A DNA stretch of 43,098 bases from CAZMGG01 sp964565715 (GTDB taxonomy: Bacteria > Planctomycetota > UBA1135 > UBA2386): the NCBI GenBank assembly GCA_964565715.1, contig CAZMGG010000039.1, forward strand, positions 1 to 43,098. Reading direction: 5' to 3'. The notes under the pieces were generated by a model. It did no database searches. It was not told the origin of the DNA and saw nothing but the letters and a program-made list of their open reading frames with translations. Both the position numbers and the translations under genes were made by a program. This document shows positions 30,727 through 38,679 of this stretch, in pieces; position 1 is the stretch's first letter, and each line of letters begins with the position of its first letter.

Positions 30727-32616
30727 CTACTCCGGGTTGGCCATCTTCTCCGGCATCAGCGCTGCCGCGACCCGGTCCGAATACAGCCCCCGCTCCTGCA
30801 GGACCTCCTTCAGGCTGCGCCGGCTCCGCAGCGCGTCCGCCGCCACCTCGGTCGCCACCTCGTAGCCCACCACCGGCACCAGCGCCGTCACCAGGCCCAC
30901 GCTCTGCTCGACGAAGTGCCGGCACTGGGCTTCGTCGGCCTCGATGCCCTCGACGCAGTTGTGGCGCAGGGTGTGCACCGCGTTGGCCAGGATCTTCAGC
31001 GACTCGAGGATGCAGGCGGCGATCACCGGCTCCATCACGTTGAGCTGCAGCTGCCCGGCCTCGGCGGCGAGCGTCACCGCGAGATCGTTGCCGATCACCC
31101 GGAACGCCACCTGGTTGACCACCTCGGGGATCACCGGGTTGACCTTGCCCGGCATGATCGACGAGCCCGGCTGGCGCGGCGGCAGGCGGATCTCGCCCAG
31201 CCCCGCGCGCGGGCCCGACGACAAGAGCCGCAGGTCGTTGCAGATCTTGGAGAGCTTGACCGACAGGCTCTTCAGGGAGGCCGAGAATATCACGAAGGCC
31301 TGGGTGTCCTGGGTCGCCTCGATCAGGTCCGGCGCCAGCGACAGGTCGAGTCCGGTGACCACCCGCAGGTGGCGCAGGGCCGTCTGGCGATAGCCCTTCG
31401 GCGTGTTCAGGCCGGTGCCGATCGCGGTGCCGCCGATGTTGAGCACGCGGAGCTGGCCGCGGGTCAGCTCCAGCGCCGCCAGTTCCTGGCGCAGGCTGCG
31501 GGCGAACGCCTGGAACTCCTGGCCGAGCGTCATCGGCACCGCGTCCTGGAGCTGGGTGCGGCCCATCTTCACCACCGCGCGGAACTCGTTGGCCTTCGCC
31601 TCGAAGGCGGCGGCCAGCCCCTGCACGCTGTCGATCAGCCGTTCGCTGCTCAGCACCATGCCGAGCTTGAGGGCCGACGGATAGACGTCGTTGGTCGACT
31701 GCGAGCAGTTGACGTGGTTGTTGGGGTGCAGGTGCTGGTACTCGCCCTTCTGGTGGCCGAGCAGTTCGAGGCCGCGGTTGGCCAGCACCTCGTTGGCGTT
31801 CATGTTGGTCGAGGTGCCGGCACCGCCCTGCAGCACGTCGACCACGAAGTAGTCGTGCAGCTTGCCGGCGATCACCTCGTCGGCGGCGTCGGCGATCGCC
31901 TGGGCCAGGGTCGGATCGAGCGCGCCGCAGTCGCGGTTGGCGTAGGCGCAGGCCTTCTTGATCATGGCCAGGGCCTTGATCAGGTTCGGGTAGGCGTTGA
32001 GGCGGACGCCGCCGATGTCGAAGTTGGCGAGCGCGCGCATGGTCTGCAGGCCGAAGTAGGCCTCCGCCTGCACCGGGCCGTCGCCCAGCAGGTCGTGCTC
32101 GGTGCGGGTGTGGCCGGTGGAGAAGGCATGGGTCAGGCCGCTGGTGCGGAACAGCAGCTGGTCGACGCGGCCCACCACCTCGTTGAGAAGGCTGGCCAGC
32201 ATGCGCTTCTCGAGGGCGTGGTCCTGGCCGACGAAGCCGCGCAGCTTCTGTTCGTGCAGGAACGCCACCTCGACGTCGTCGAGCGCCACGGCGGTGGTCG
32301 AGTGCACCGAGCCCTCGATCAGCATGCCCTCGCCGAGCAGGTCGCCGCGGACCATGGTCACCACCGGCCGGGCGACGCCGTAGGCGTCGGTGCGGGTGAG
32401 CTGGACGCGGCCCCGGGTGATCAGCAGCAGCCGGGCGCGGCGGTCGCCCTCGCGGAAGACGGCCTCACCCTCGCGATAGCGCTGGTGCTCGATCAGGTTG
32501 AGCAGGCGGGCGCCTTCCTCGGGCGTGAGGTTGGCGAAGATGTGGACCTTGCGGAAGGCTTCCGCGACGTCTTGGAGCTTGGGCATCGGCGGCGGCAGGG
32601 CTGGACGGGCCGGCAT
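30727..32616 (-). CDS. aspA: Aspartate ammonia-lyase fused to an N-terminal cyclic-nucleotide-binding domain
   Basis: About 629 residues, some 150 longer than ordinary AspA. Residues about 15-140 form a Crp-type sensor domain (FANLTPEEGARLLNLIEHQR, GEAVFREGDRRARLLLITRG, GDLLGEGMLIEGS). The lyase follows: TRTEHDLLGDGPVQAEAYFG, GGAGTSTNMNANEVLANR, HPNNHVNCSQSTNDVYPSA and the family signature GSSIMPGKVNP. The enzyme interconverts L-aspartate with fumarate and ammonia. Fusion suggests that a cyclic nucleotide, or another signal read by this fold, controls the activity. Close fumarase-like enzymes share the signature; the NMNANEV and overall pattern favour aspartase. The start may instead be the ATG at 32586; neither has a Shine-Dalgarno sequence. 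Confidence 0.92.
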   Translation of the reverse strand: MPARPALPPPMPKLQDVAEAFRKVHIFANLTPEEGARLLNLIEHQRYREGEAVFREGDRRARLLLITRGRVQLTRTDAYGVARPVVTMVRGDLLGEGMLIEGSVHSTTAVALDDVEVAFLHEQKLRGFVGQDHALEKRMLASLLNEVVGRVDQLLFRTSGLTHAFSTGHTRTEHDLLGDGPVQAEAYFGLQTMRALANFDIGGVRLNAYPNLIKALAMIKKACAYANRDCGALDPTLAQAIADAADEVIAGKLHDYFVVDVLQGGAGTSTNMNANEVLANRGLELLGHQKGEYQHLHPNNHVNCSQSTNDVYPSALKLGMVLSSERLIDSVQGLAAAFEAKANEFRAVVKMGRTQLQDAVPMTLGQEFQAFARSLRQELAALELTRGQLRVLNIGGTAIGTGLNTPKGYRQTALRHLRVVTGLDLSLAPDLIEATQDTQAFVIFSASLKSLSVKLSKICNDLRLLSSGPRAGLGEIRLPPRQPGSSIMPGKVNPVIPEVVNQVAFRVIGNDLAVTLAAEAGQLQLNVMEPVIAACILESLKILANAVHTLRHNCVEGIEADEAQCRHFVEQSVGLVTALVPVVGYEVATEVAADALRSRRSLKEVLQERGLYSDRVAAALMPEKMANPE

Positions 32617-32656
32617 CGGACCACAGGCGGGTCCGGGGCGTCCACCGGGAACCGCA

Positions 32657-33880
32657 TCAGGCGTGCAGGCCCGCCAGGCGGCCGGTGGCGAACGCCGCCT
32701 GGAAGTTGAAGCCGCCGATCGGGCCGTCGACGTCGAGGATCTCGCCGCACAGGAAGAGCCCCGGGCAGCGCTTCGACTGCATGGTGCGCGGGTCGACCTC
32801 GTCCAGCGGCACGCCGCCGCGGGTCACCTCGGCGTGGTCGAAGCCGCGGGAGCGGCGGACCGGCAGACGCAGGTCCTTGACCGTGCGCAGCAGGCGCCGG
32901 CGGCCGTCCTTGTCGAGCTGGGCCAGCGGGCCGTCGACCTCGGCGAGCTGGCAGAGCGCCGCGCGCACGCGCTCGGGCAGGTGCGGCGGCAGCACGGCGG
33001 CGATGCCGGCGCGGCCTGAGGCCTGCGCCTGTTGCAGCCACTGCCGTTCCAGTTCGTCGGCGGGCACGTCCGGCGCGAAGTCGAAGCGCAGCGTGCCGCC
33101 GCCGTGCTCCTCGATGTCGCCGGACAGGTCCATCGGGGCGGGTCCGGACAGGCCCAGGTGCGTGAACAGGATCGGGCGGGTGCGTTCGGTGACGACCCGG
33201 CCCGCCGGGTCGAGGCTGGCGAGCCGGACGCCGTGCAGCACGATGCCCTGCAGGTCGCGCACCCAGGCCGCCTCGCACAAGAGCGGCGCCAGGGCCGGCA
33301 CCGTCGGCGTCAGCGTGTGGCCCAGGCCCCGGGCGAACGCGTAGCCGTCGCCGGTGGCGCCGGTCTTCGGGTAGCTGAGGCCGCCAGTGGCCAGCACCAC
33401 GCTCTGGCAGCGGTGCACGGCGGTTTCGCTCTGCACGACAAAGGCATCGCCGTCGCGGGTGATGGAGCACACCGGCTCACCAAGGCGCAGCGAAGCGCCG
33501 GCGGCGGTGCACAGGCGCACGCAGGCATCGAGCACGTCGCGGGCCTTGCGGCTCACCGGGAAGATCTTCTCCAGGTCCTCCTCGTGCAGCGGCACGCCCT
33601 GGCCCTCGATCAGCGCCACCAGGTCGCCGGGCGGGAACGCGCGCAGCGCGTGCCGCAGCCAGCGGCCGCGGCGCGGGCCGTACTGGGCCTCGAGGTCCTG
33701 GCCGGTGCGCGTGGTGGTCAGGTTGCAGCGGCCGCCGCCGCTGATGAGGATCTTGAGGCCCGGGCGCTCGTTCTTCTCGAGCAGGAGGGTGCTGCGGCCG
33801 CGCGCCGCGGCGCAGCGGGCCGCCATCAGGCCAGCAGCGCCGGCACCCACCACGATCACGTCGGCGGGCGCGCCGGTCAC
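32657..33880 (-). CDS. BaiN/HI0933-family NAD(P)/FAD-dependent oxidoreductase
   Basis: A 407-residue flavoprotein. The N-terminus has the FAD-binding VIVVGAGAAGLMAARCAA, then the family hallmark GLKILISGGGRCNLT and KIFPVSRKARDVLDA. A second nucleotide site VVLATGGLSYPKTGATGDGY and the closing LCGEILDVDGPIGGFNFQAA complete the pattern. Members reduce double bonds of bile acids in some gut bacteria, but in most bacteria the substrate is unknown. GTG start at 33880 lies 18 bases after the small basic gene, so the two are probably in one operon with rplC. Confidence 0.92.
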   Translation of the reverse strand: MTGAPADVIVVGAGAAGLMAARCAAARGRSTLLLEKNERPGLKILISGGGRCNLTTTRTGQDLEAQYGPRRGRWLRHALRAFPPGDLVALIEGQGVPLHEEDLEKIFPVSRKARDVLDACVRLCTAAGASLRLGEPVCSITRDGDAFVVQSETAVHRCQSVVLATGGLSYPKTGATGDGYAFARGLGHTLTPTVPALAPLLCEAAWVRDLQGIVLHGVRLASLDPAGRVVTERTRPILFTHLGLSGPAPMDLSGDIEEHGGGTLRFDFAPDVPADELERQWLQQAQASGRAGIAAVLPPHLPERVRAALCQLAEVDGPLAQLDKDGRRRLLRTVKDLRLPVRRSRGFDHAEVTRGGVPLDEVDPRTMQSKRCPGLFLCGEILDVDGPIGGFNFQAAFATGRLAGLHA

Positions 33881-33898
33881 GGCAGCGGCCGGCGCGGC

Positions 33899-34102
33899 CT
33901 ACTTGGCCTTGGCGGCGGCCTTGGCGCCCTTGCCGGTGTCCTGGTCCTTCTTGGCGTCCTCGCCGGCCTCGGGCTCGGTGATGCGCAGCACCACGCGCTC
34001 GGGAGCGCGCTGTTTGCGCACGGTGCTCCAGCCCTTGCCGAGCTTCTTGCGGCGGAAGCGGCCGCGGGTGCAGCCGCCGTTCTTGCGTCGGGAGTTGGCC
34101 AT
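33899..34102 (-). CDS. Small basic protein, 67 aa
   Basis: MANSRRKNGGCTRGRFRRKK begins a strongly basic N-terminal half, followed by a short beta-like KQRAPERVVLRITEPE and a Lys/Ala/Asp-rich tail (AKKDQDTGKGAKAAAKAK). The composition is that of an RNA-binding or ribosome-associated protein. It lies 18 bases after rplC on the same strand. I do not recognise a named family. Confidence 0.6.
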   Translation of the reverse strand: MANSRRKNGGCTRGRFRRKKLGKGWSTVRKQRAPERVVLRITEPEAGEDAKKDQDTGKGAKAAAKAK

Positions 34103-34120
34103 TGGGAATTCTCGGTCGGG

Positions 34121-34855
34121 CTACTTCTTGGCGCCGCGGTTCTTCACCGACTTGCGCAGGGTCAGGATGCCATCGCGGTGGCCCGGCACGGCGCCGCGCA
34201 GGTAGACCAGGTTGCGTTCCTCGTCGACCTTGACGACCTCCATGGCCTGCACGGTCACCTTCTCGGTGCCATAGTGGCCGGCCATCTTCTTGCCCTTCGG
34301 CACGCCGGAGCTGATCGAGTGCTGGCGGCCGAGGCCACCACCGGTGCGGTGGTTGACCGAGTTGCCGTGCGAGGTCGGCTGCCGGCTGAAGTTCCAGCGC
34401 TTGATGGTGCCGGTCCAGCCGCGGCCCTTGGTGACGCCGGTGACGTCGACGTGGGTGACGCCCTTGAGGATGCCGACGGTGACGTCGTCACCGGGCTTGA
34501 GGTCGCTGGCGGCCGGCAGGCGGAACTCGCGGATCGCCTCGACGCCGTTCTCCAGGCCGACCTTCTTGCACTGGGCGAGCTGCGGCTTGGCGGTGTTCTT
34601 CGCCTTGCGGGTGCCGAAGCCGACCTGCACCGCGTAGTAGCCGTCGGCGGCGCGGGGCCGGGCGGTCTTGCCGCGCTTCTTGCCGAGGTTGGTGGCGGCG
34701 GTGGCGGCGGCCTCCGGATACTCGGACTGGGCCGCCATCTTGACGTCCAGGACCTTGCACGGGCCGGCCTGCACCACGGTCACGGGGACGCAGGTGCCGT
34801 CGTCCTTGAAAATCTGGGTCATGCCCAGCTTCTTGCCGAGGAGGCCGAGGGTCAT
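34121..34855 (-). CDS. rplC: 50S ribosomal protein L3
   Basis: A 244-residue L3. It starts TLGLLGKKLGMTQIFKDDGT and ends GAVPGHRDGILTLRKSVKNR, and contains the RNA-binding loop WNFSRQPTSHGNSVNHRTGG with GVPKGKKMAGHYG near the peptidyl transferase centre. It is about 30 residues longer than usual because of an Ala/Lys-rich expansion around residues 45-75 (EAAATAATNLGKKRGKTARP). Oddly, the other S10-operon genes (S10, L4, L23, L2) are absent; the neighbours are a small basic protein and a flavoprotein. The ATG at 34855 has no good Shine-Dalgarno sequence. Confidence 0.96.
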   Translation of the reverse strand: MTLGLLGKKLGMTQIFKDDGTCVPVTVVQAGPCKVLDVKMAAQSEYPEAAATAATNLGKKRGKTARPRAADGYYAVQVGFGTRKAKNTAKPQLAQCKKVGLENGVEAIREFRLPAASDLKPGDDVTVGILKGVTHVDVTGVTKGRGWTGTIKRWNFSRQPTSHGNSVNHRTGGGLGRQHSISSGVPKGKKMAGHYGTEKVTVQAMEVVKVDEERNLVYLRGAVPGHRDGILTLRKSVKNRGAKK

Positions 34856-34959
34856 GTTCGTGCTCGAATCAGGCCGGGGGTCGCGATGGAAGGCGGAGTG
34901 TCTTACCGATCGGGGAATGGCGGCGCAAGGAAGTTCTGGCCCCGGCGGCGCCCGCGCCC

Positions 34960-36561
34960 CTAGCGCAGCCAGGCCCGGACGGCGAGCAGCAGCAGGGCGA
35001 GCAGGAGGGCGAGGGCGGCCAGGGACCGGCCGGGGCCGCCGAAGGCCGGCAGGGGCCGGTCCGGGGCACCGCCCAGCGCGGTGAGGTCGCCTTCGCCCGC
35101 GCCGGGCAGGCCCGGCTCCGCCTCGGTCCACCGGGCCGCCTCGCCGAACGCCGCCAGCAGGCTGCGCCGCAGGAGCTGGGGAAAGGCCGGCAGCAGGGCG
35201 AGGTTGCTGTCCTGCAGCCGGAAGGCGCAGTGCAGGGTGGCGTGGCCCGGGGCCTCGGCCAGGACCATCAGCGGAGCAGGCGCAGCGTCGACCTGCCCCT
35301 GCACCAGGGTGCGGCCCGCCGGCAGGCTGCCGGGCCAGGTCCGCAGGATGCGCAGTTCGGACAGGTCGAGGCCGCGCAGCAGCGGGTGCTGCCGATCCCA
35401 GTCCACCACCACCGGATCGGTGGCGGGCTCCGGCGGGCTTCCCTCCCGCAGCAGCGTGCCGAAGGTGGCGCCGCGGCCGGGCAGGCGGCCGCCGGGCAGG
35501 GCGCCGCCCTCCACCAGCACGAAGGCGGCCCGCTGATCGTCGGGCCCCACCACCGTGCCGCCCAGTTCGGCGGCGAGGGTGGCCGCCGCGATCCGGGCGG
35601 CGGGTCCCGCCTCGGCCTCGGCCAGCACCGAGATGCGCGGCTCCGGCAGCGGCGGCAGCACCGCCGTCCAGGCGTCGTCGGCCCGCAGACCATCCCGGTG
35701 GGGTCCGCCGGTGGCGTCGGTGAGCGCGATGCGCAGCGGGCCGCCGGCGGCGGTGCGGGTGAGGCCGAGGGTCACTTCCACGGTCGCGAAGGGCGGCAGG
35801 CGGAGGGACTCCGGCGCTTGCGCATCGCCGCGCGTGGCCGCCCCGGTGACGCCGAGCGCCACCTCGCAGGCGCTGCCGGCGAAGTTCTGCACGGTGACGC
35901 GCACCGACAACGGCGGCAGCGGCCACCGGTCGTCCACCGTCACCGCGACGATGGCCTGGTTGGCCTGCGGCGTGCCCACGGCGGTGAGGGCGCCGGCCGT
36001 GGGCCAGCCGTGCTGGCCATCGGTGAGGCACCAGACCGCGGTGTCGGCCTCGCCGGCCACCGCCGCCGCCAGCGCCGGCAACGCGAGCCCCGGCGTGCCC
36101 GCCGGCGGTCGCAGCCCGGTCAGGCGGCGCACCGCCTCGCCGTGCAGGATCTGCGGCTCCCCGCCGAGCCGCAGCAGCCGCAGTTCGACCTCGGGCGGCA
36201 GCGTCGCCAGGCCGCCGCGCAGCGCGGCCTCGGTCCGGCGCCAGGCCTCGCCCTCGCCGGCCAGCAGGCTGGCGCTGGCGTCGAGGATCACCGCCAGCCG
36301 CCGCGGCCCGGGCCGGTCGGGCAGGCGCGGTTCGGCGTGGGCCAGGATCGCCAGCGCGGTCGCGGCGAGCAGCAGCCAGGTGCGCAGCGGTCGCGCCCGC
36401 ACCGGCCGGCGCCGCAGGGCGTCGCGGGCGGCGAGCCACTGCCGCAGATGGGCGGTGACCACCGCCGTGCGCGGCCGGACCGGCCGGCACAGCCACCAGA
36501 TCACCGGCAGCAGCAGGAGCCAGAGCAGGCGCAGCGGCTCGACTAACGTCGGCAACGCCAT
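34960..36561 (-). CDS. BatA-like membrane protein with von Willebrand factor A region
   Basis: A 533-residue protein. Residues 9-25 and about 58-78 are membrane helices in the BatA-domain arrangement, with a basic loop between. A VWA-like region follows, with the metal-site motif VILDASASLLAG (DxSxS). The long periplasmic part contains beta domains (VRVTVQNFAGSACEVALGV) and a glutamine-amidotransferase-like stretch (VVVDWDRQHPLLRGLDLS) as in related aerotolerance-type proteins. A last membrane helix lies at the C-terminus (SLAALALLLALLLLAV). GGAGGT stands before the ATG at 36561, which overlaps the DUF58 gene by 19 bases. Confidence 0.82.
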   Translation of the reverse strand: MALPTLVEPLRLLWLLLLPVIWWLCRPVRPRTAVVTAHLRQWLAARDALRRRPVRARPLRTWLLLAATALAILAHAEPRLPDRPGPRRLAVILDASASLLAGEGEAWRRTEAALRGGLATLPPEVELRLLRLGGEPQILHGEAVRRLTGLRPPAGTPGLALPALAAAVAGEADTAVWCLTDGQHGWPTAGALTAVGTPQANQAIVAVTVDDRWPLPPLSVRVTVQNFAGSACEVALGVTGAATRGDAQAPESLRLPPFATVEVTLGLTRTAAGGPLRIALTDATGGPHRDGLRADDAWTAVLPPLPEPRISVLAEAEAGPAARIAAATLAAELGGTVVGPDDQRAAFVLVEGGALPGGRLPGRGATFGTLLREGSPPEPATDPVVVDWDRQHPLLRGLDLSELRILRTWPGSLPAGRTLVQGQVDAAPAPLMVLAEAPGHATLHCAFRLQDSNLALLPAFPQLLRRSLLAAFGEAARWTEAEPGLPGAGEGDLTALGGAPDRPLPAFGGPGRSLAALALLLALLLLAVRAWLR

Positions 36562-37418
36562 CCGACCTCCACCCAGGAGCCGAACGCGAAGTCGTCGGGC
36601 GCGGGCAGCGGGAAGCGCTGCAGCGGGCAGCCGGCGGTGGCGAACACCAGGTCCTGCCGCCGCCGCAGTTCCTGCAGCTCGCGGGCCAGCTGCGCGGCCA
36701 GCGCCCCGTCGACCCACAGCACCTCCTCGACGCCGGTCTCGGGGTCGTGCAGCCGCAGCCAGCCGCGGCGCGGCGCCTGCCGGTCGTCGGCGATCTCGGG
36801 CAGCCAGCCGGTGAGCCGGCAGCCGTGCTGCCGCAGCAGGGCCAGGGCCGGCTGGAACGGCGCCGGCACGGCGAAGTCCGACACCCACAGCACGTGCCCG
36901 GGCCGACCTCTGCGCAGCAGAGCCTGGGCCTGGTCGAGGGGCGCATCGGCGCCGGCGAGCGGCAGCGCCGCCAGGCAGTCGAGCAGCGCAGCCAGGGCGG
37001 GGCCGCCCTGGAAGTGGCGGTCGATGCCGCCGCCGACCACGTGCAGACCGTCCAGCCGGCGCAGGGCCAGCCCGCCAAGGATCGCGGCGAGGCGCAGGGC
37101 GCCGAGCCGGCGCGCCGGCGTGCCGGCGGTCATGCTGGCGCTGCCGTCGAGCACCAGCGTCGCGTGGCGGCGTTCCTCCTCCTCCAGCTGCTTCACGTAG
37201 AGGGCGCCGCTGCGCGCGTAGGCATTCCAGTCGATCAGGCGCGGGTCGTCACCGGCGACGTAGTGGCGATGGCCGGTGAACACGCCGCTCTGCGCCAGGT
37301 GGCGGCGGCGGGCGCGGGCGGCCTCGGCCCGCGCGCCGACCAGGTGGGCGGCGCGGGCCAGGATCCGCTGCAGCAGGGCGCGGAACGGCGGCGGGAACGG
37401 CTCGGGCGCGGCGCTCAT
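36543..37418 (-). CDS. DUF58 domain-containing protein
   Basis: A 291-residue protein. The DUF58 core reads HLAQSGVFTGHRHYVAGDDP, RLIDWNAYARSGALYVKQLE and EEEERRHATLVLDGSASM, the last being a VWA-like metal-site motif. DUF58 proteins are usually encoded with a MoxR-type AAA ATPase and BatA-like proteins; here BatA-like follows directly but no MoxR gene is in the window. The ATG at 37418 overlaps the stop of the upstream gene by ATGA. Confidence 0.88.
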   Translation of the reverse strand: MSAAPEPFPPPFRALLQRILARAAHLVGARAEAARARRRHLAQSGVFTGHRHYVAGDDPRLIDWNAYARSGALYVKQLEEEERRHATLVLDGSASMTAGTPARRLGALRLAAILGGLALRRLDGLHVVGGGIDRHFQGGPALAALLDCLAALPLAGADAPLDQAQALLRRGRPGHVLWVSDFAVPAPFQPALALLRQHGCRLTGWLPEIADDRQAPRRGWLRLHDPETGVEEVLWVDGALAAQLARELQELRRRQDLVFATAGCPLQRFPLPAPDDFAFGSWVEVGWRCRR

Positions 37419-38443
37419 CGCGGCCGCTCCGGCGGCGGCTCCTGCAGCAGGCGGAAGTAGCGCTCGACGATGGCCCGCTCGGCGGGCGGCACGTGGCGGG
37501 AACGGATCGCACGTTCGGCGGCCTTCCGGTAGTCGGTGGGATCGGGCGCGACCGGCGGCGGGGCGTCGGGACCGGCGGAAGGCGGCTGCGGCGCGGTGCC
37601 GCCGTCGATCGCGACCTGGGCGGCCAGCGCCAGTTCGCGGCGGCTGGGCCCCTGGTCGGTGAACTCCGGCAGCACGTACTCGGGCAGGGCCGGCACCGGT
37701 GCCGGCGGCTGCGGCGGCTCGGGCGGGGTCGGCTCGTCCTCGGGCCGCGACGGATCCGGCTGCGCCGGTGGCTGGTCCGGCGGCGGCTGCGGCTGCTCCG
37801 GCGAGCCGCCCTGCGGCGGCGACGGCAGTTCGCCGCCCGCGCCGCCGCCGGCATTCCCGCCCGGGCGCGGCACGCCGCGAGTGGGTTCGGGCACGGCGCC
37901 GCCGAAGCCCGGCACCGGCGGCGCCCAGAAGCGCAGCAACCAGGCCAGCAGCAGCACCACGCAGAGCGGCAGCAGGTAGCGCAGCCGGCCGAGCCGGCGC
38001 CGGCCGAGGCCGCGGACGGCGGTGGCCGGTACCCGGCCGAGTTCGCCGGCCAGCGTCGCGCCGAGCCAGGCGCCCACCGGCGTGTCCAGCGCCCCGCGAC
38101 GCTCCTGTTCGAACCAGGTGGTGAGTTCGTCCTGCAGGACCGCGGGCAGCACGCCCGGCTGCGGCCGGAGTCCGCGGACCAGGTCGCGGGCCGGCGCCAG
38201 GTGGCCCGCCAGCAGGCCGATGGCGGCGCCGAGCACGACGATGCCGCCGAACCACGGCAGCAGCGGCAGCACCAGCGTCGGCTGCGCGGTACCGACCAGC
38301 AGCAGCGCCACCGCCGCCGGCAGGCCGGCGAGCAGGGCGCCGCGGCCGAGACCCTGGATCCGGCGCGCCGTTCGCGCCGCCCGCACGAACTCCCGCACCT
38401 GGCGGGCGGGCGCGGCGGTGGCGGCTGGATCGGACGCGCTCAT
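37415..38443 (-). CDS. Membrane protein with long Pro-rich linker, first gene of the DUF58 operon
   Basis: A 342-residue protein. Three hydrophobic segments lie at about residues 33-52, 57-80 and 155-172. After the last comes a Pro/Gly/Gln/Glu-rich linker of about 80 residues (GGSPEQPQPPPDQPPAQPDP) and a helical C-terminal end (KAAERAIRSRHVPPAERAIV). The linker suggests the C-terminal part reaches across the periplasm or cell wall. Resembles the DUF4175-type proteins of similar operons only in layout, so I leave the family open. Confidence 0.7.
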   Translation of the reverse strand: MSASDPAATAAPARQVREFVRAARTARRIQGLGRGALLAGLPAAVALLLVGTAQPTLVLPLLPWFGGIVVLGAAIGLLAGHLAPARDLVRGLRPQPGVLPAVLQDELTTWFEQERRGALDTPVGAWLGATLAGELGRVPATAVRGLGRRRLGRLRYLLPLCVVLLLAWLLRFWAPPVPGFGGAVPEPTRGVPRPGGNAGGGAGGELPSPPQGGSPEQPQPPPDQPPAQPDPSRPEDEPTPPEPPQPPAPVPALPEYVLPEFTDQGPSRRELALAAQVAIDGGTAPQPPSAGPDAPPPVAPDPTDYRKAAERAIRSRHVPPAERAIVERYFRLLQEPPPERPR

Positions 38444-38485
38444 GGCGGCGCGATCATGCCACGGGCCGGCGAGGCGCCGGGGACG

Positions 38486-38527
38486 AAAAAGGGCCGGAAC
38501 GGGGGCAACGCACCCCCGCCCCGGCCC
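38486..38527 (-). terminator. Rho-independent terminator after the Gld-type/DUF4340 operon
   Basis: GGGCCGG pairs with CCGGCCC and GGGGG with CCCCC around a 7-base loop, with a 3/3 internal loop. On the minus strand it is followed directly by TTTTT (38490-38486). It lies about 150 bases after the DUF4340 stop and isolates that operon from the one starting at 38443. Confidence 0.85.
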
Positions 38528-38679
38528 GACTCAGAAGGAGGAGTTGCAGCATTCGACACCGGAACGCACCGGCTTGACCGGCGCGGCGATGGCGCGCGGT
38601 GCGTGGCTGCGCCGAGGGCGATGGCACCGGCGGCGTGGCGACACGGCCCGGTCCCGGATCGGGACGGAGGGCTGCGGCG

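Noticed and set aside
30523..32709. Plus-strand 728-codon frame opposite the aspartase fusion
   Set aside because: No recognisable motif; the minus strand has the full aspartase signature.
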